Shown here piece by piece: positions 48,101 to 58,173 of a stretch of DNA of 64,000 bases. The position numbers were made by a program, and so were the translations under genes. Source of the DNA: Tachypleus tridentatus (Eukaryota; Arthropoda; Merostomata; Xiphosura; Limulidae); contig NC_134831.1 of assembly GCF_004210375.1 (NCBI RefSeq), positions 46,534,035-46,598,034 on the forward strand, written 5' to 3'. Every line of letters begins with the position of its first letter. The first letter of the stretch is position 1. Under the pieces are notes generated by a model. It was not told the DNA's origin. It did not search any database and worked only from the letters and a program-made list of their open reading frames with translations.

Positions 48101-51100
48101 GTATGGTTGAGGCAGTAGACGTCGCAGTGGTGGTCCTATCCCGAAGGTGACGTAACCGGATGTAGCGATCTTGTGCGGGCGTGATCACACGAGGTCTGCC
48201 AGATCGTGGACGGTCACGAGTTGACCCATGTTGTTGGTGACGATTCCATAGCCTTGTGATGGTGCTTAGGTGGACATTCAGAGCTCTGGCAACATCTGAT
48301 CGAGATTCGCCTGCTTCCAAGCGACCAATGGCGTTGTTGCGTTGTGCTTCATTCAGTCTTGGCGTAACTGTATTTCGTGTCAGTGGCTTAACACTGAGCT
48401 ATGGAAACCGAGAACCCGTAACTTTTATAGGGATTTTGCATATGTTGCACTTGCAGAACATCCAGATCTCTTAAAGAAATTTATTGGACACGAATGCGTT
48501 TTGGCGAAAAATCCGATGTTTTTCTCCGTTTTCAATGTGCACAACTTTTATTTCATTTTGGTCTGAGAATCAGTGTTTTAACACGTGTAACATCACATAC
48601 TCTGAGCTTGTAACGTTATTACATATATTTCTCTTTAAAATAACAAAAATATCCCTTTTGCGTTTCTTCTTTTGAAGAGTAAATGTGTTTGAAACTAAAT
48701 TATTTTTATAATTTTCTTTGAATTTAACATTCGTTCACACAAACCTTAGTTAGATAGTTAGTTTATCACCATTAGATTCTATCTAGGAACATAAGGCCGC
48801 AAGCGCTTGCGGATTCTTCAACAAGTATTTAAATAGTTTGTTAGCCCACTGCACCGAGCCGTCTCTAATTTAGCAGTGTAAGACTAGAGAAAAGGGGTAG
48901 TTAGTCATCACCAACCACCACCATATCTTGGGCTTCTCTTTTACCAAGATTTTTGACCGTCACATCATACGACCCCACGGCTGGGAGGGCGAGCATGTTT
49001 GGCGCGACGCGGGCACGAACCCGCGATCCTCGGATTACGAGTCGCACGCCTTACGCGCTAGGCCATGCCAGGCCCACAAACCTTCCTATTCAGAATTAAA
49101 AGATTCCCAGCTCGCTTAACGAAAACTGCCATTAGTAAATAAGTCTAACTTTTTCATGTCATATAAAATGAAGATTAACCTTACAGTCTGAAGTTTCTTT
49201 AATAAACTATTTCATTCAGACTCATCTAACCTGTTTTAATTCTTGTGGTAATTCTTTATACATGAGTAATCCAATCAGTAAAATGCCACCGGTAAAACTT
49301 GCCGTTATCAGAAACAAAGCAGGAACACGTTCTATAATTTCATCGTTGTAAAAATATCTGAAAGAATGTTGAACGTTTACTTGTTAATAAAAACTAAACT
49401 GACGTAAAAATTAATTTAATACTACAGTGCTGAGAATGAACAGCATCACTCCACTTAACGCAGACTTATTTGTAAGGTTATAAACTAGGTTTCGACAATA
49501 CAGATAGTCCAAGGTGAATCTTTATGTTTAGCTACAAACAATGAAACCAAAACACAAAACTAATAAATAAAACACATAGGTAAATTATAGTTTCAATTCC
49601 AGATGTGATACAATATTTGTTTCTTTCCAACACCTTGCTCGAGCCTGGTATCTAAAGTGTCATTCACCTTGTTTCAGTAACTTACATTGAATATTTCTAC
49701 ATTTAATGAATTTAATGAAATAACAGTTTATGACATATAAACCTTTCAAAATATTGTAAATATTTTAGAATAAAAATAATTAATAATTAGTAAAGATTTC
49801 AAACAATAATGTGCAGGATGTGGTATATTGTATACGACTAGCTGGGGTACCCATATACTGGACGGCACTTGAGTAAATTCATGATTAATGAAACCTTGTC
49901 TTAGAATATGAAAAGTTGTTTCCTTTATACATATAATTTTAAGAAAACTCCCGTAATATGAGCAAAACACAAAATATGAAACGGTAAGTTTGCATATATC
50001 TCTTCATGGACACAACAAACCTTCATGCCAAATTTGATGAAGGTCCATCAAGAAAAGCAAAGTAGTGGTTACAAAACGGAGCAAAACATTCATATGTCCA
50101 CAACCTGCTAAGTATTTATGTGGACATACAACAGACAGAACTATCATATTTATGCAGATGGTGCCAGCGCTTTACATCCGCGTGAGATGCATTCATAACG
50201 TCATATTTGTACCCTGAGAATAAAGAAAAGTTCTACTTTATAAGAAACGGAGACGTAACTGGAAAATTGTGACTTCTAAACTAAATATACATGTACACAC
50301 AATAAAATTTAGCAAAGTTGTGGTTTGCACATCGCACGGTAATTTTTTTCAGTGTCATATAAGTAAGTGTTAAATTATTGCATGAATTTACCAACTTTAT
50401 AATTTTCTTCCTAAATGTTCTAAATATTTGGGACTTGTTCAATGAAAAACATAACAATTAAAATAAAAAGATGTGATGATATTGACAATTTTGAGTAAAA
50501 AGTAAAAAAAGGTAGCAGAAAATTGAAACAAGTAGACTGTGTTTTATCTGTAAAAGCGTCACGAAAGTTTACAGGAACTTGTAACTTACCCATCAGAAGC
50601 AGGTTGTAGATTATTGGGGTTTACAAAGAATGTCTGCACACTATTCATAAAAAGAGGAGTTACAGATAACCCTGAAGCAACTAGCTTTGTCACGAAGCCT
50701 TTCTTGTTGGGAAACAACTGTGAAAACAAATGTTAATTTATTTTGTGGCTTGTTTTTTGAAATAGTCAAGATCAATGTTATATCACTTCATAAGTTAAGA
50801 AACGTATTGTATGAACTATATATTATCTGGTTATTAGTGGTAACTATATGTATTTCGATCAACAGACAAAACCACTTTGTTACAGATTTACGGAATTATT
50901 CAGTTTATTTGTTTACAAATTAGTGATAGTTCCACGTAGGCGAGCATATCGCACGCCAAAATATGTTGGGGCACTAATCGCCACACCCTTGAAAATCCTA
51001 ACCTCAATTGTCATAGCTAACTTCGAAAATAATTTTTTTGCGAAACCAAGTTTCACCAACGTAGAGGCAAAGAATAAAAACTGAAGTCAGCTATACGTAA

Positions 51101-53353
51101 GTAAATTTCATTGTGAATGAACCAAAATTAAGATCATTCATGAAATATATTCGTGACGTATACACATAATAATAATTATTAATAATCAACTAGTTGTTGT
51201 TGTTTTATTGAACTAACCACCCAAATCTACACAATTGGTTGTTTTTGCTCAGCCAACAAAGAGTATCGAAACCTGTTTTTTAGCTTGTAAGTTCGCTGAC
51301 ATAGTGTTCTTCCAGTGAGAGGTAAACATCAATTAGACTATCAACTAATATGTTGAAAAGCAAGTTGGTAACACCACGATCCATTATGTATTTTAAACAT
51401 GTCTCTTAGCAACAGAATTATAACCTTATATTGTTGTTAGTCTATGCATTTGAAATACAAAATGAAATATATATATAAAAAGGGGGAAAATATTTCTTGT
51501 TTTAATAATTTATAACATAAAACTTATACACTTATTAATTTTCAAGGCATCCCCATCATGGTCCCCTTTCAACCCCGTTACTAATATCTCAATGGACAGA
51601 CAATATTATACCTATTGTATCTGGATAAATGCATTTTAAATCTTATGCCATCTCCTATTTTCAGAAATGAATCGTGACGTAAAGTGACACATACAGAGTT
51701 TAGATTCCCAGCGGAATAATTGCAGATACCCTTCTCATCAGATTTTATTCAAATATGTTAAAATCAATAATTAAAACAATTCGAAGACTTAACTTATCGT
51801 GTATTACTATTGTAGGTTACATATGGACGCTAACATGGACATATAAATGTATATACTTACATATATGTTGCTTTATAGCTATTGAAATAAAATAGATAAA
51901 TGATATTTCTTAAACGACTGGAACATGAAATTATTTGTTTTTTAGTGATTTCTAATTGATATGTTTTGAAAAGAACTGTGCTCACCTCGACAGCAGTGAT
52001 CATTGGGTGGCCAAAACAACAGACAAGTCCCAAAGTATTAATCACTCCATAAGTGATTATGGTTGTTACGAGGCTGTGTTGTATACTCCAGTACGATACT
52101 GCTATCCCAAAACTAACAGACACAAATGATTTTTATTTAGCTTGAATAAATACGCCAGTACGAGAACTACGAGAGTTACATACACGTAACATTCACATTA
52201 ACAAAAAGTATATATTATATGTAGAGATGTCTCCTATTATATTTTATTACTTTGATATTTGCTCTTCCAATACAGTATTATTATTTTGGTTTTCCTTCTG
52301 TTCCTTCATCTGTACAGTTTTTCTTTGTTATTCACTTGCTGCGCCACCATTTCTCATCTTCTTACTTTATACCAACGTATTTCATAATTATATTTCGCAA
52401 CGTCATCTTTGTTTTCCTGCTCAAACTGTGAACTGTTGTCACTACATTTAATAATGGAAATATCTCTTAAGACATTTAGTAGCATTACCTAAAACAAACA
52501 AAAACACCTTTTTTTCAGGATTTATTGATCTATTTTAGTAGACTGTTACGTACTATTTCTGGTGCTCTTCTTGTGATAAAATTGTTATCATTACAAATTA
52601 ACTAGTATTTTATTTGTGCTTGCTCTTCAGAGAGTTACAAAATCCTCACATTACGTCTTCCTATTTTGTTATATTCAATACTTTCAATAAATTTCCTGTC
52701 TTCCATCGTGTTTTGATCTTCAGAGTTGAAGAAATATTATATTATCATCAATCTACTGCTGTGAAGTGTTTTGTTATTATGTCGGTTGATTAGTATTATT
52801 TGACAGATAATGGTAATTTCTATTCATGTTATGATAAGAAGTAAATATGTTTCTTAAATAAACGTTTACTCTACCCACGCTCACTTTTAAGCCTATTTTT
52901 AAATACTTTAATTTTACAACGTAAGCTCTGGTATGAATGTAGGATTAACTTATGAACATACTAAATGATCGAGTAAATGAACAGCAAAACAACAACAACA
53001 ATAATTCTCATTTCTTTCAGTAATTAACTTTTCTATCTATTGTTTCTATTCGTTATTATTATTATTACATATGAATACAATCATGCATCTTACCAAAAAA
53101 CACAAGAACCAATAATAATGCTCCAGCGACGTCCAATGAGACAACCTAATTTGCCTCCTAAGTAAAACAATGAACATGTAGAGATAAATGCATAGAAAAT
53201 CCAGCTTGTTTCTTCATATGTTGTGTCCTTCTTGACTCTTTGTTTCAGGTACGAAGTTATGTAAGGAGTAATGTTTCCAAACGTTAGTACTGTACCGAGT
53301 GCCAGATAAATCAGGAAACATCCAGCAACTGACACCGAGGGTCGGACGTCCAT
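45047..53353 (-). CDS. MFS transporter, oxalate:formate antiporter / monocarboxylate-like (gene B, intact, 8 exons)
   Basis: Eight exons on the minus strand (53094-53353, 51986-52112, 50590-50717, 49231-49357, 46571-46870, 46180-46302, 45417-45626, 45047-45172) sum to 1401 bases and join in frame into 466 residues plus TAG. All seven introns are GT-AG. The product is hydrophobic with about 12 membrane segments, as expected of a plasma-membrane MFS carrier. The TM2-TM3 loop carries GGKLG (66-70) and GRR (74-76). Exon 3 has FPNKKGF near 131 and NPNNLQP at 162-168, which I associate with the OFA/monocarboxylate branch. A polar central loop covers about 215-290, and the second half has R342 and D350-K351 before TM9. 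The chosen ATG gives a short N terminus directly before TM1; a 5' UTR intron cannot be excluded. A candidate AATAAA lies at 44961-44966. Substrate (a small carboxylate such as lactate, pyruvate or oxalate) is inferred from family only. Confidence 0.85.
45417..45626 (-). CDS. Gene B exon 7 (residues 356-425)
   Basis: 210 bases, 70 codons, phase 0 at both ends, between acceptor ttag and donor gtaag (45412-45416). It encodes TM9 to TM11, including LLLLGVQAVLLF and EVFGFKYTSEIFGM, a motif I associate with the OFA branch. Confidence 0.85.
46180..46302 (-). CDS. Gene B exon 6 (residues 315-355)
   Basis: 123 bases, 41 codons, phase 0 at both ends, between acceptor tcag and donor gtaaa. It encodes TM8 (IVGSVAGAVHALSRVT) and the loop residues D350 and K351 (QDKISYK), which correspond to the second-half copy of the MFS TM2-TM3 loop. 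Confidence 0.85.
46571..46870 (-). CDS. Gene B exon 5, central polar loop and TM7 (residues 215-314)
   Basis: 300 bases, exactly 100 codons, between acceptor ccag and donor gtaag (46566-46570). The first 75 or so residues are polar and Ser/Thr/Glu/Asn-rich, as in the cytoplasmic TM6-TM7 loop of MFS carriers. TM7 follows (FYLLSIVCISSYYPYMFVNV). Confidence 0.85.
47741..48037 (-). pseudogene. Tc1 transposase fragment (T4), C-terminal catalytic part
   Basis: 98 codons with FQYDNARPHTARL (second catalytic Asp) and RSPDLNPIKHLWDKLDRGLR. In the family this reads NPIEHLWD, where E is the catalytic Glu; here it is Lys, so the enzyme would be dead even without the deletion. Confidence 0.87.
48045..48320 (-). 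pseudogene. Tc1 transposase fragment (T4), N-terminal HTH
   Basis: 91 codons with SRSDVARALNVHLSTITRLW and GSTRDRPRSGRPRVITPAQD, a typical Tc1 DNA-binding domain with a GRPR AT-hook-like motif. It ends before the catalytic domain. Confidence 0.85.
48740..49072 (-). repeat. SINE-1 with an unusual extra 5' segment, gene B intron 4
   Basis: SINE-1 body and head at 48845-49072 (ending taggccatgccaggccc). About 100 bases of non-SINE sequence precede it, with a perfect 16-base palindrome ccgcaagcgcttgcgg at 48797-48812. The whole insert is flanked by cacaaacctt on both sides, so the extra part seems to have inserted together with the SINE. Gene A has an empty site near 5273. Confidence 0.75.
49231..49357 (-). 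CDS. Gene B exon 4 (residues 172-214)
   Basis: 127 bases between acceptor tcag and donor gttag (49226-49230). It encodes TM6 (roughly VPALFLITASFTGGILLIG) followed by the start of the central loop (YKELPQELKQ). It ends in phase 0. The intron that follows contains a Tc1 element and a SINE that gene A lacks. Confidence 0.85.
50590..50717 (-). CDS. Gene B exon 3 (residues 130-172)
   Basis: 128 bases between acceptor acag and donor gtaag (50585-50589). It encodes FPNKKGF, TM5 and NPNNLQPASD, the most family-typical stretch of the protein. It ends in phase 2 (GG|A, Gly172). Confidence 0.87.
51986..52112 (-). CDS. Gene B exon 2 (residues 87-129)
   Basis: 127 bases between acceptor ttag (52113-52116) and donor gtgag (51981-51985). 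It encodes a TM3-TM4 region including YWSIQHSL and CCFGHPMITAVE. It ends in phase 0. Confidence 0.85.
53094..53353 (-). CDS. Gene B exon 1 (residues 1-87)
   Basis: 260 bases from the ATG at 53353 to donor gtaag at 53093. It encodes TM1, FGNITPY (25-31), TM2 and the GGKLG/GRR motif-A-like loop. Phase 2 at the donor: codon 87 is completed by the first base of exon 2 to give Cys. Reading through the donor would give Trp then a stop. Confidence 0.85.
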
Positions 53354-53551
53354 TCTACTAATTTTCTATACGAATAAAATTAGTGCTTTATAGTTTTAAT
53401 GAAATTAAGAAAATAGTAATCCATAGTTATGCAGATCTATGTTATAGAGCATTTAACTAATTACACCATATAACTGCAACTGTAAAACGTATATTGATTA
53501 TTTGGTCTTAATTGTCTTTCTATTAGTTAAAGCATTTCTTCTGTATTATAG

Positions 53552-53625
53552 ATCCACCAGTGGCATATCGGTATGACTGAGGACTCACAGTGTTGGAAAC
53601 CGAGTTTAGATACTTTTGTTTAAAT
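53552..53625 (+). repeat. SINE-2-like tRNA-derived fragment upstream of gene B
   Basis: ccagtggcatatcggtatga and a degenerate B box ccgagtttagatac. Counterpart of 10240-10310. Confidence 0.5.
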
Positions 53626-53639
53626 AAGTTGTGCAAGGT

Positions 53640-54415
53640 TTACCTCATTTGCTTCACATAATTTTGATAAAACTACAGTTGAGATCAAATATTGTGTGAT
53701 CCTAACATAATATTGAATAATGATGAACGTGCAATACATGATACACCTGACTTATTTTAGTACGTGTAACTATTTTTTGAATCAAAGGTTTAGAAGAAAT
53801 AAAAAACCAGCATATATAAAACTGGAATTTGGAAAGTGGTATCTAGGAAAAGGAAATCCGGAATATGTTAAGTCATTGTAAACAGTAGATATTTTTAACT
53901 TCGTGTAATTAGTAAAGTATAAGTCACTATGAAATGAGATTAAAGAGTAAAATTTGTAATCTTTATACTCTAACAGTTCTGAATTACTTTCCACTACTGC
54001 TATAAATAAAACAAACATAGCTACTTACATAGTTCAATACTGTTTCTTCCTTCTTTAGAAAAAATATTTTGGACAAAAGTAATAGTTATTTTAACCGTCA
54101 CAGTAAATACGATACATGAAAACTAAGAAACGCTATCACTTCACAGAGAGTGACATTACTTTTATCAGATTATTTTTATTCTTGTATGACAACTGTTTTA
54201 TTTGTGTGCATGCGCACAACTCAATAAATATTGATGCATAGGTATAACAAGGTAAAACCTTGTGTTCTGGAACAGATGGTTTCAAGCATTAGTGTAAGTG
54301 TAATATTTTCTATTGTTTTACAGTTATGGACACAAACAAGACAAGAATGATGTAAGAATTTGTATATGTATTGAGCTCGTTGGAAAATTACTTTTCTATC
54401 ATATACAAAACAATA
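53640..54415. repeat. Upstream-flank block (unit B copy)
   Basis: Colinear with 10320-11146 and 36010-36840. The minus-strand frame 53782-54018 is not conserved and is not a gene. Possible location of the gene B promoter, but no core element could be singled out. Confidence 0.6.
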
Positions 54416-54419
54416 ATTC

Positions 54420-54640
54420 ACATTCCGAGATGACGAGAAAACCCACTTGTAGAGAAAAATATAGAGCGAACAACGTTTCGACTTTGTTCGGTCATCGTCA
54501 GGTTCAGAAAGAAAGGAAGAGGAAACTGACCCACAGCTGACCACATATTTGAAGGAGGTTGTGTAATTCAGTGTAGAAATGTAGAGGGTCTTCTTAGATG
54601 TGTGATTTTATTTATTAATATAGGTATAAAGATGTTTCTT
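54420..54640 (-). mobile_element. Penelope-like terminal repeat remnant (unit B)
   Basis: gagcgaacaacgtttcgact, ggtcatcgtcaggttcag and the ORF-tail complement near 54622-54645. Same truncated remnant as in unit A. Confidence 0.6.
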
Positions 54641-54654
54641 TGAGCTTTCTCCTT

Positions 54655-55212
54655 CCATGGAACAATTAAGCTTCAGGATATACAGGTGTGTCAAACAGCA
54701 GCTGGCTACATTATGGCTGATATCGTTATTCTTTTAGACTACCCAGTGTGTTCGCCCGAACTGAACCCCATTGAAAATGTTTGGGGATGAAATTATATAG
54801 GAATGAATGTCAATTCCAAACAGTGCATGATCTTCGTGAAGCCATCTTCACCACTTGGAATAATATTCCAGCCATCTTTCTGCAAACTCTCATATCGACC
54901 ATGCCAAAACGAATATTTGCATTTATTCGCAGTTACAGTCACTACTAAGACCTATTGTTTGGGCATTTCCTACCCTGTTGAGGACTTCTTTTGGATATGG
55001 TCTTAAACCTTTGACCAGCTAGTATTTATGCCAATTTTATAGTGTTCACATTTTCCCTATTAAATTCTAAAAAAGCTTTTTATTTTCATTTTTCCATTTC
55101 TTATTTTCATCTTTCGAAGATCTACTCAAATAAGTGGTTCAGTCTAACAACGTAAAATGAATATTTTTTTTTCATGTTTATCGGCCTTAACATTTTGGCC
55201 AGCAGTGTATAA
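54655..55212 (+). mobile_element. Tc1-like transposase remnant, 3' part (unit B)
   Basis: VCSPELNPIENVWG, then NECQFQTVHDLREAIFTTW and TMPKRIFAFI. It ends with the right terminus ggccttaacattttggccag then cagtgtata. Degenerate. Same family as T2. Confidence 0.77.
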
Positions 55213-55232
55213 ATAAATGAAATGAACTATAT

Positions 55233-55468
55233 GTCGGTCCTAAATGGCTAGGTGGTTGAGACACTCAACTCCTAATCTGAGGGTCTCGGGTTCGAAATCT
55301 CGTCGCATCAAACATATTCGGTTTTTTGACATGGAGGCGTTATAACGTACTCTCAATCCCACAATTCGTTAGAAATCAGTAGCCCAAATATTCTTACAAT
55401 ACTAAATTAGGGACGGCTAGGGCAGATAGCATTCGTGTAGCTTTGCACGAAATTCAAACCAAACCAAA
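55233..55468 (+). repeat. SINE-1, diverged, internally deleted
   Basis: Head tggctaggtggttgagacac, tail gcacgaaattcaaaccaaac. Counterpart of 17913-18178. Confidence 0.65.
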
Positions 55469-56429
55469 CTATATATTAAAGTACACCAGTATATTAAGGG
55501 AGAGTTTCAGTGCTCATATCGATAAATTTCAGGACTTGCTAACGATGGTAATCAAAACTCAAAAAGCCCAAGTCCATTATTCAGCGTAATAAAATAACAC
55601 ATATTGAATATAAAGTTTCTTTCCAACTAGCTTTAAATCTAAAAGATAAATATGTACATATAATTATTTCCTTTCGAGGCATATATAAAACAAGCACGTA
55701 TGTGACATCATTCGCCTTACTGAAAGATGTGTTTCGACATTTAATAATACGGCTACATGATCTTATCTCTATAGCAACACAACTTGATTAATAATTTAAC
55801 CTAATTTCTTAAGCTTTAGAGTTTACTATTTCGTTTTATACGTAAAACTTTAAAACTACGATTTTAATATATCACCTCTTTAGTTTCTTCTTGGAAAGGC
55901 AAATGGTATTTCTATAAAAATATTGTCTTTGTTTATTTTATAACAAAGTCACATCAGGTTCTCTCCTATGTTCACTGTTTGGAATTGAACCTCTAATTTG
56001 AGCATTGTAAGTACGATTTCTTGTTGTTGTTTTTAATTACCGACGGCGGGTTACTACCAACCCATAACTCATCAGGCAGTTTGTTTCTTTTGAATTTCGC
56101 GCAAAAGCTACACGAAAAATGTCTGCGCTAGCATTCCGTAATTTAACAATGTAAGATTAAATGGAAAGCTACTGGTCATCCCCAATAACCGCCAACATTT
56201 AGGCTATTCGATATTGTAAGTGCGTAATCTTTTTGCTTCCCCACCAGGAGGACATCTGAAAACATTTAGTTTCAAAATCAAGCTAGTTTAACAGTAGAGG
56301 TAAAACACCTTGTGTTCAATTTCACTCTATTACTTAAAGGTAATCATAAAACGTGAAACAAACTCAAAAACGTATTATTAAAAGAACTCAGAGGAATACA
56401 AATTTGTTTCAATATAACGGTTTTTATTT

Positions 56430-56981
56430 ATGTTTATTGGAACTGTTGAAAGCAGTACCCACCGATTATTAATATTTAACTACTCAGTGATGTCGAAAAA
56501 ACCCACTTGTAGAGAAATATATATGCAAAAACGGCTCGTTTGGGTTGAGAAACCAACTATAGACATTCCCAGTAACCAATTAGCAACCCTCATAGAATTC
56601 ACCACGATAAAGACAAACGTCATGTTCAACAACCAAAACTATATACAAACAAATGGCCTAAGCATGGCCAACCCAGTATCACCAGTTTTAGCCAATATTT
56701 TTATGACACAAGTTGAAACCCAAGCAATTAACACAGCATTACATCCACCACTATACTGGTACAGATATGTAGATGACACGGTTGCGGGATTCAAATCTAC
56801 AGAACACATACTTAATTTTTTCAATCACATTAACTCTATACATCCCAACATTAACTTCACATGTGAACAGGAAGAAAGCAATCAAATATCATTTCTCAAC
56901 CTCAAAATTACAAGAACCGACACACAATTCAAAACAGAAATCCACCGAAAAATCACCCATACTGGACTATACGTTCCTTGA
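56430..56981 (+). pseudogene. Penelope RT, C-terminal half (first open piece)
   Basis: Open to a TGA at 56979-56981 that replaces the expected Trp codon of the HTGLYVPW motif. RT motifs 4 (MANPVSPVLANIFM) and 5 (YVDD) are intact, while fingers and palm motifs 1-3 are missing. Synthesis of cDNA from this copy is not possible. The first ~20 codons lie in the flank and terminal repeat and are not RT. Confidence 0.8.
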
Positions 56982-57840
56982 AACTCAGCACATGAAACAA
57001 AACAAAAACTCAACGTACTAAGAAACCAAATAAACATCGCCATAAAACAATGCTCACCAGATAAATTTAACGATGAATTAGACAAAATTAAACAATACTT
57101 CATCAACGTCAATAAGTTTCCTCCATAAACCGTAGAAAACATTATACACAAACACCTAGACAGAAAGCAAAATCAACCAATAAAAGTAAATATATCTCAC
57201 GAATCCAAAAATCACGAAACCATATACTGCTGTATACCATATGTTCCTGACATTAGCAGACAAATAACCAACATTTGGCAAAAACTAGTAACAAAATATG
57301 ACATTCCAGTTAATACCAAATTTATTCAAAAACCAAACACAAAACTGAGGTCTATACTATGTAAAAACTGCACTGACAAACACCACACTAACATTATTTA
57401 TAAAATACAATGTGATAACTGCCACGACTTCTATATTGGAAAAACAAGTAGAAAAATGGAAACCAGATTCAAAGAACATAAAAAGTCACCTTCACACGTT
57501 TTCGAACACTGCAAGTCAAATAAACACAACATAACCATAGAAAACACTTAAATACTAAATAAAGAAATAATCATAAACAAACGCAAAATTAAAGAAGCCT
57601 TACTTATACAACAACTTAAACCCAAAATAAACCAATATAAAGGAACGCCTTTATACCTATATTAATATGATAAAATAAATAAATTTATATATTCAAGCAT
57701 CTAACACCGCCCTCTACATTCCGACACTCAGTTACACAACCCCTTTCAATCATGTGGTCAGCTTCCGGTCAGTTACCTATTCTTTGTGAACCTGACGATG
57801 ACCGAAGAAGGTCGAAACGTTGTTCGCTCTTCTATGTAAA
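56470..57840 (+). mobile_element. Penelope-like element 2 with RT and GIY-YIG endonuclease
   Basis: Plus strand. A short terminal-repeat piece (cccacttgtagagaaatata) is fused to a 5'-truncated RT. Motifs in order: QTNGLSMANPVSPVLANIF, YRYVDDTVAGF (YVDD at 56766-56777), SFLNLKI, HRKITHTGLYVP, the linker, then CDNCHDFYIGKTSRKMETRF (GIY-YIG, 57411-57475). The long frame has only three stops (about 56980, 57127, 57549) and no frameshift that I could find, so it is young. The 3' terminal repeat holds a hammerhead-like motif. The element interrupts the unknown ORF of unit B. Confidence 0.88.
57792..57830 (+). ncRNA. Hammerhead-ribozyme-like motif in the Penelope terminal repeat
   Basis: ctgacga (57792-57798) matches the CUGANGA core. 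gacc-gaagaa-ggtc (57800-57813) can form stem II and is followed by gaaa (57814-57817), then acg-ttgtt-cgc. Deviations are one unpaired U before stem II and a C where U16.1 would be expected. Hammerhead motifs are published for Penelope terminal repeats. Activity here is unproven. Confidence 0.4.
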
Positions 57841-58173
57841 GTATTTTCTGTGAACCTTGATTTCTGCTTTCTGTGGTTTACGTAGATGATCATGGTCCTG
57901 CAGTGATGAAGGCTGCAGTAATAAGCCTTCATGGCGAAGGATTCTAGTTTTTCTTGGCTGAAATGAGAAGTTAAGTCTCAACTGATCGATAAAGTAAATA
58001 ATTTGACAAGGGGAGAAATCTAACGGCAATCTGTCAAGAATTACCCGTAGCACCGATGATCTTAGCCTCGGAGGAAAAGTGTGCGATGAAGTTAATATGA
58101 CAGACGAATTTTCATGTCTCAACACTTCAGTTGCTTGTTGTGAGAATATACAAATAAACTCACAAACACACAA
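57832..58173 (-). pseudogene. Unknown conserved ORF, unit B copy, cut by a Penelope element
   Basis: Open for 113 codons. It keeps LDRLPLDFSP, IIYFIDQLR and QPSSLQDHDHLRKP, then runs into the terminal repeat of the Penelope element ending near 57840, so it lacks the segment present in unit A (WNS to HNKTKGLP). It may be a truncated exon or gene relic. The N-terminal Met region may not be real. Confidence 0.45.

Larger units (their letters stand above)
47526..48679 (-). mobile_element. Tc1-like DNA transposon in gene B intron 4 (element T4)
   Basis: Terminal inverted repeats of about 25 bases: ctcttcaaaaaaagaaacgc at the left and the reverse complement of gcgtttcttcttttgaagag at the right. 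TA duplications lie at 47524-47525 and 48680-48681. Gene A intron 4 has the empty TA site at 5219-5220. Inside are two minus-strand transposase pieces: HTH (48045-48320) and C-terminal DDE (47741-48037). The middle, with the first catalytic Asp, is deleted, so it is non-autonomous. GC content is well above the surroundings. Confidence 0.92.

Noticed and set aside
54221-54544. 107-codon minus-strand frame upstream of gene B
   Set aside because: Overlaps the Penelope terminal repeat; similar frames in the other units (11117-11317, 36647-36943) come from the same repeat and differ in length.
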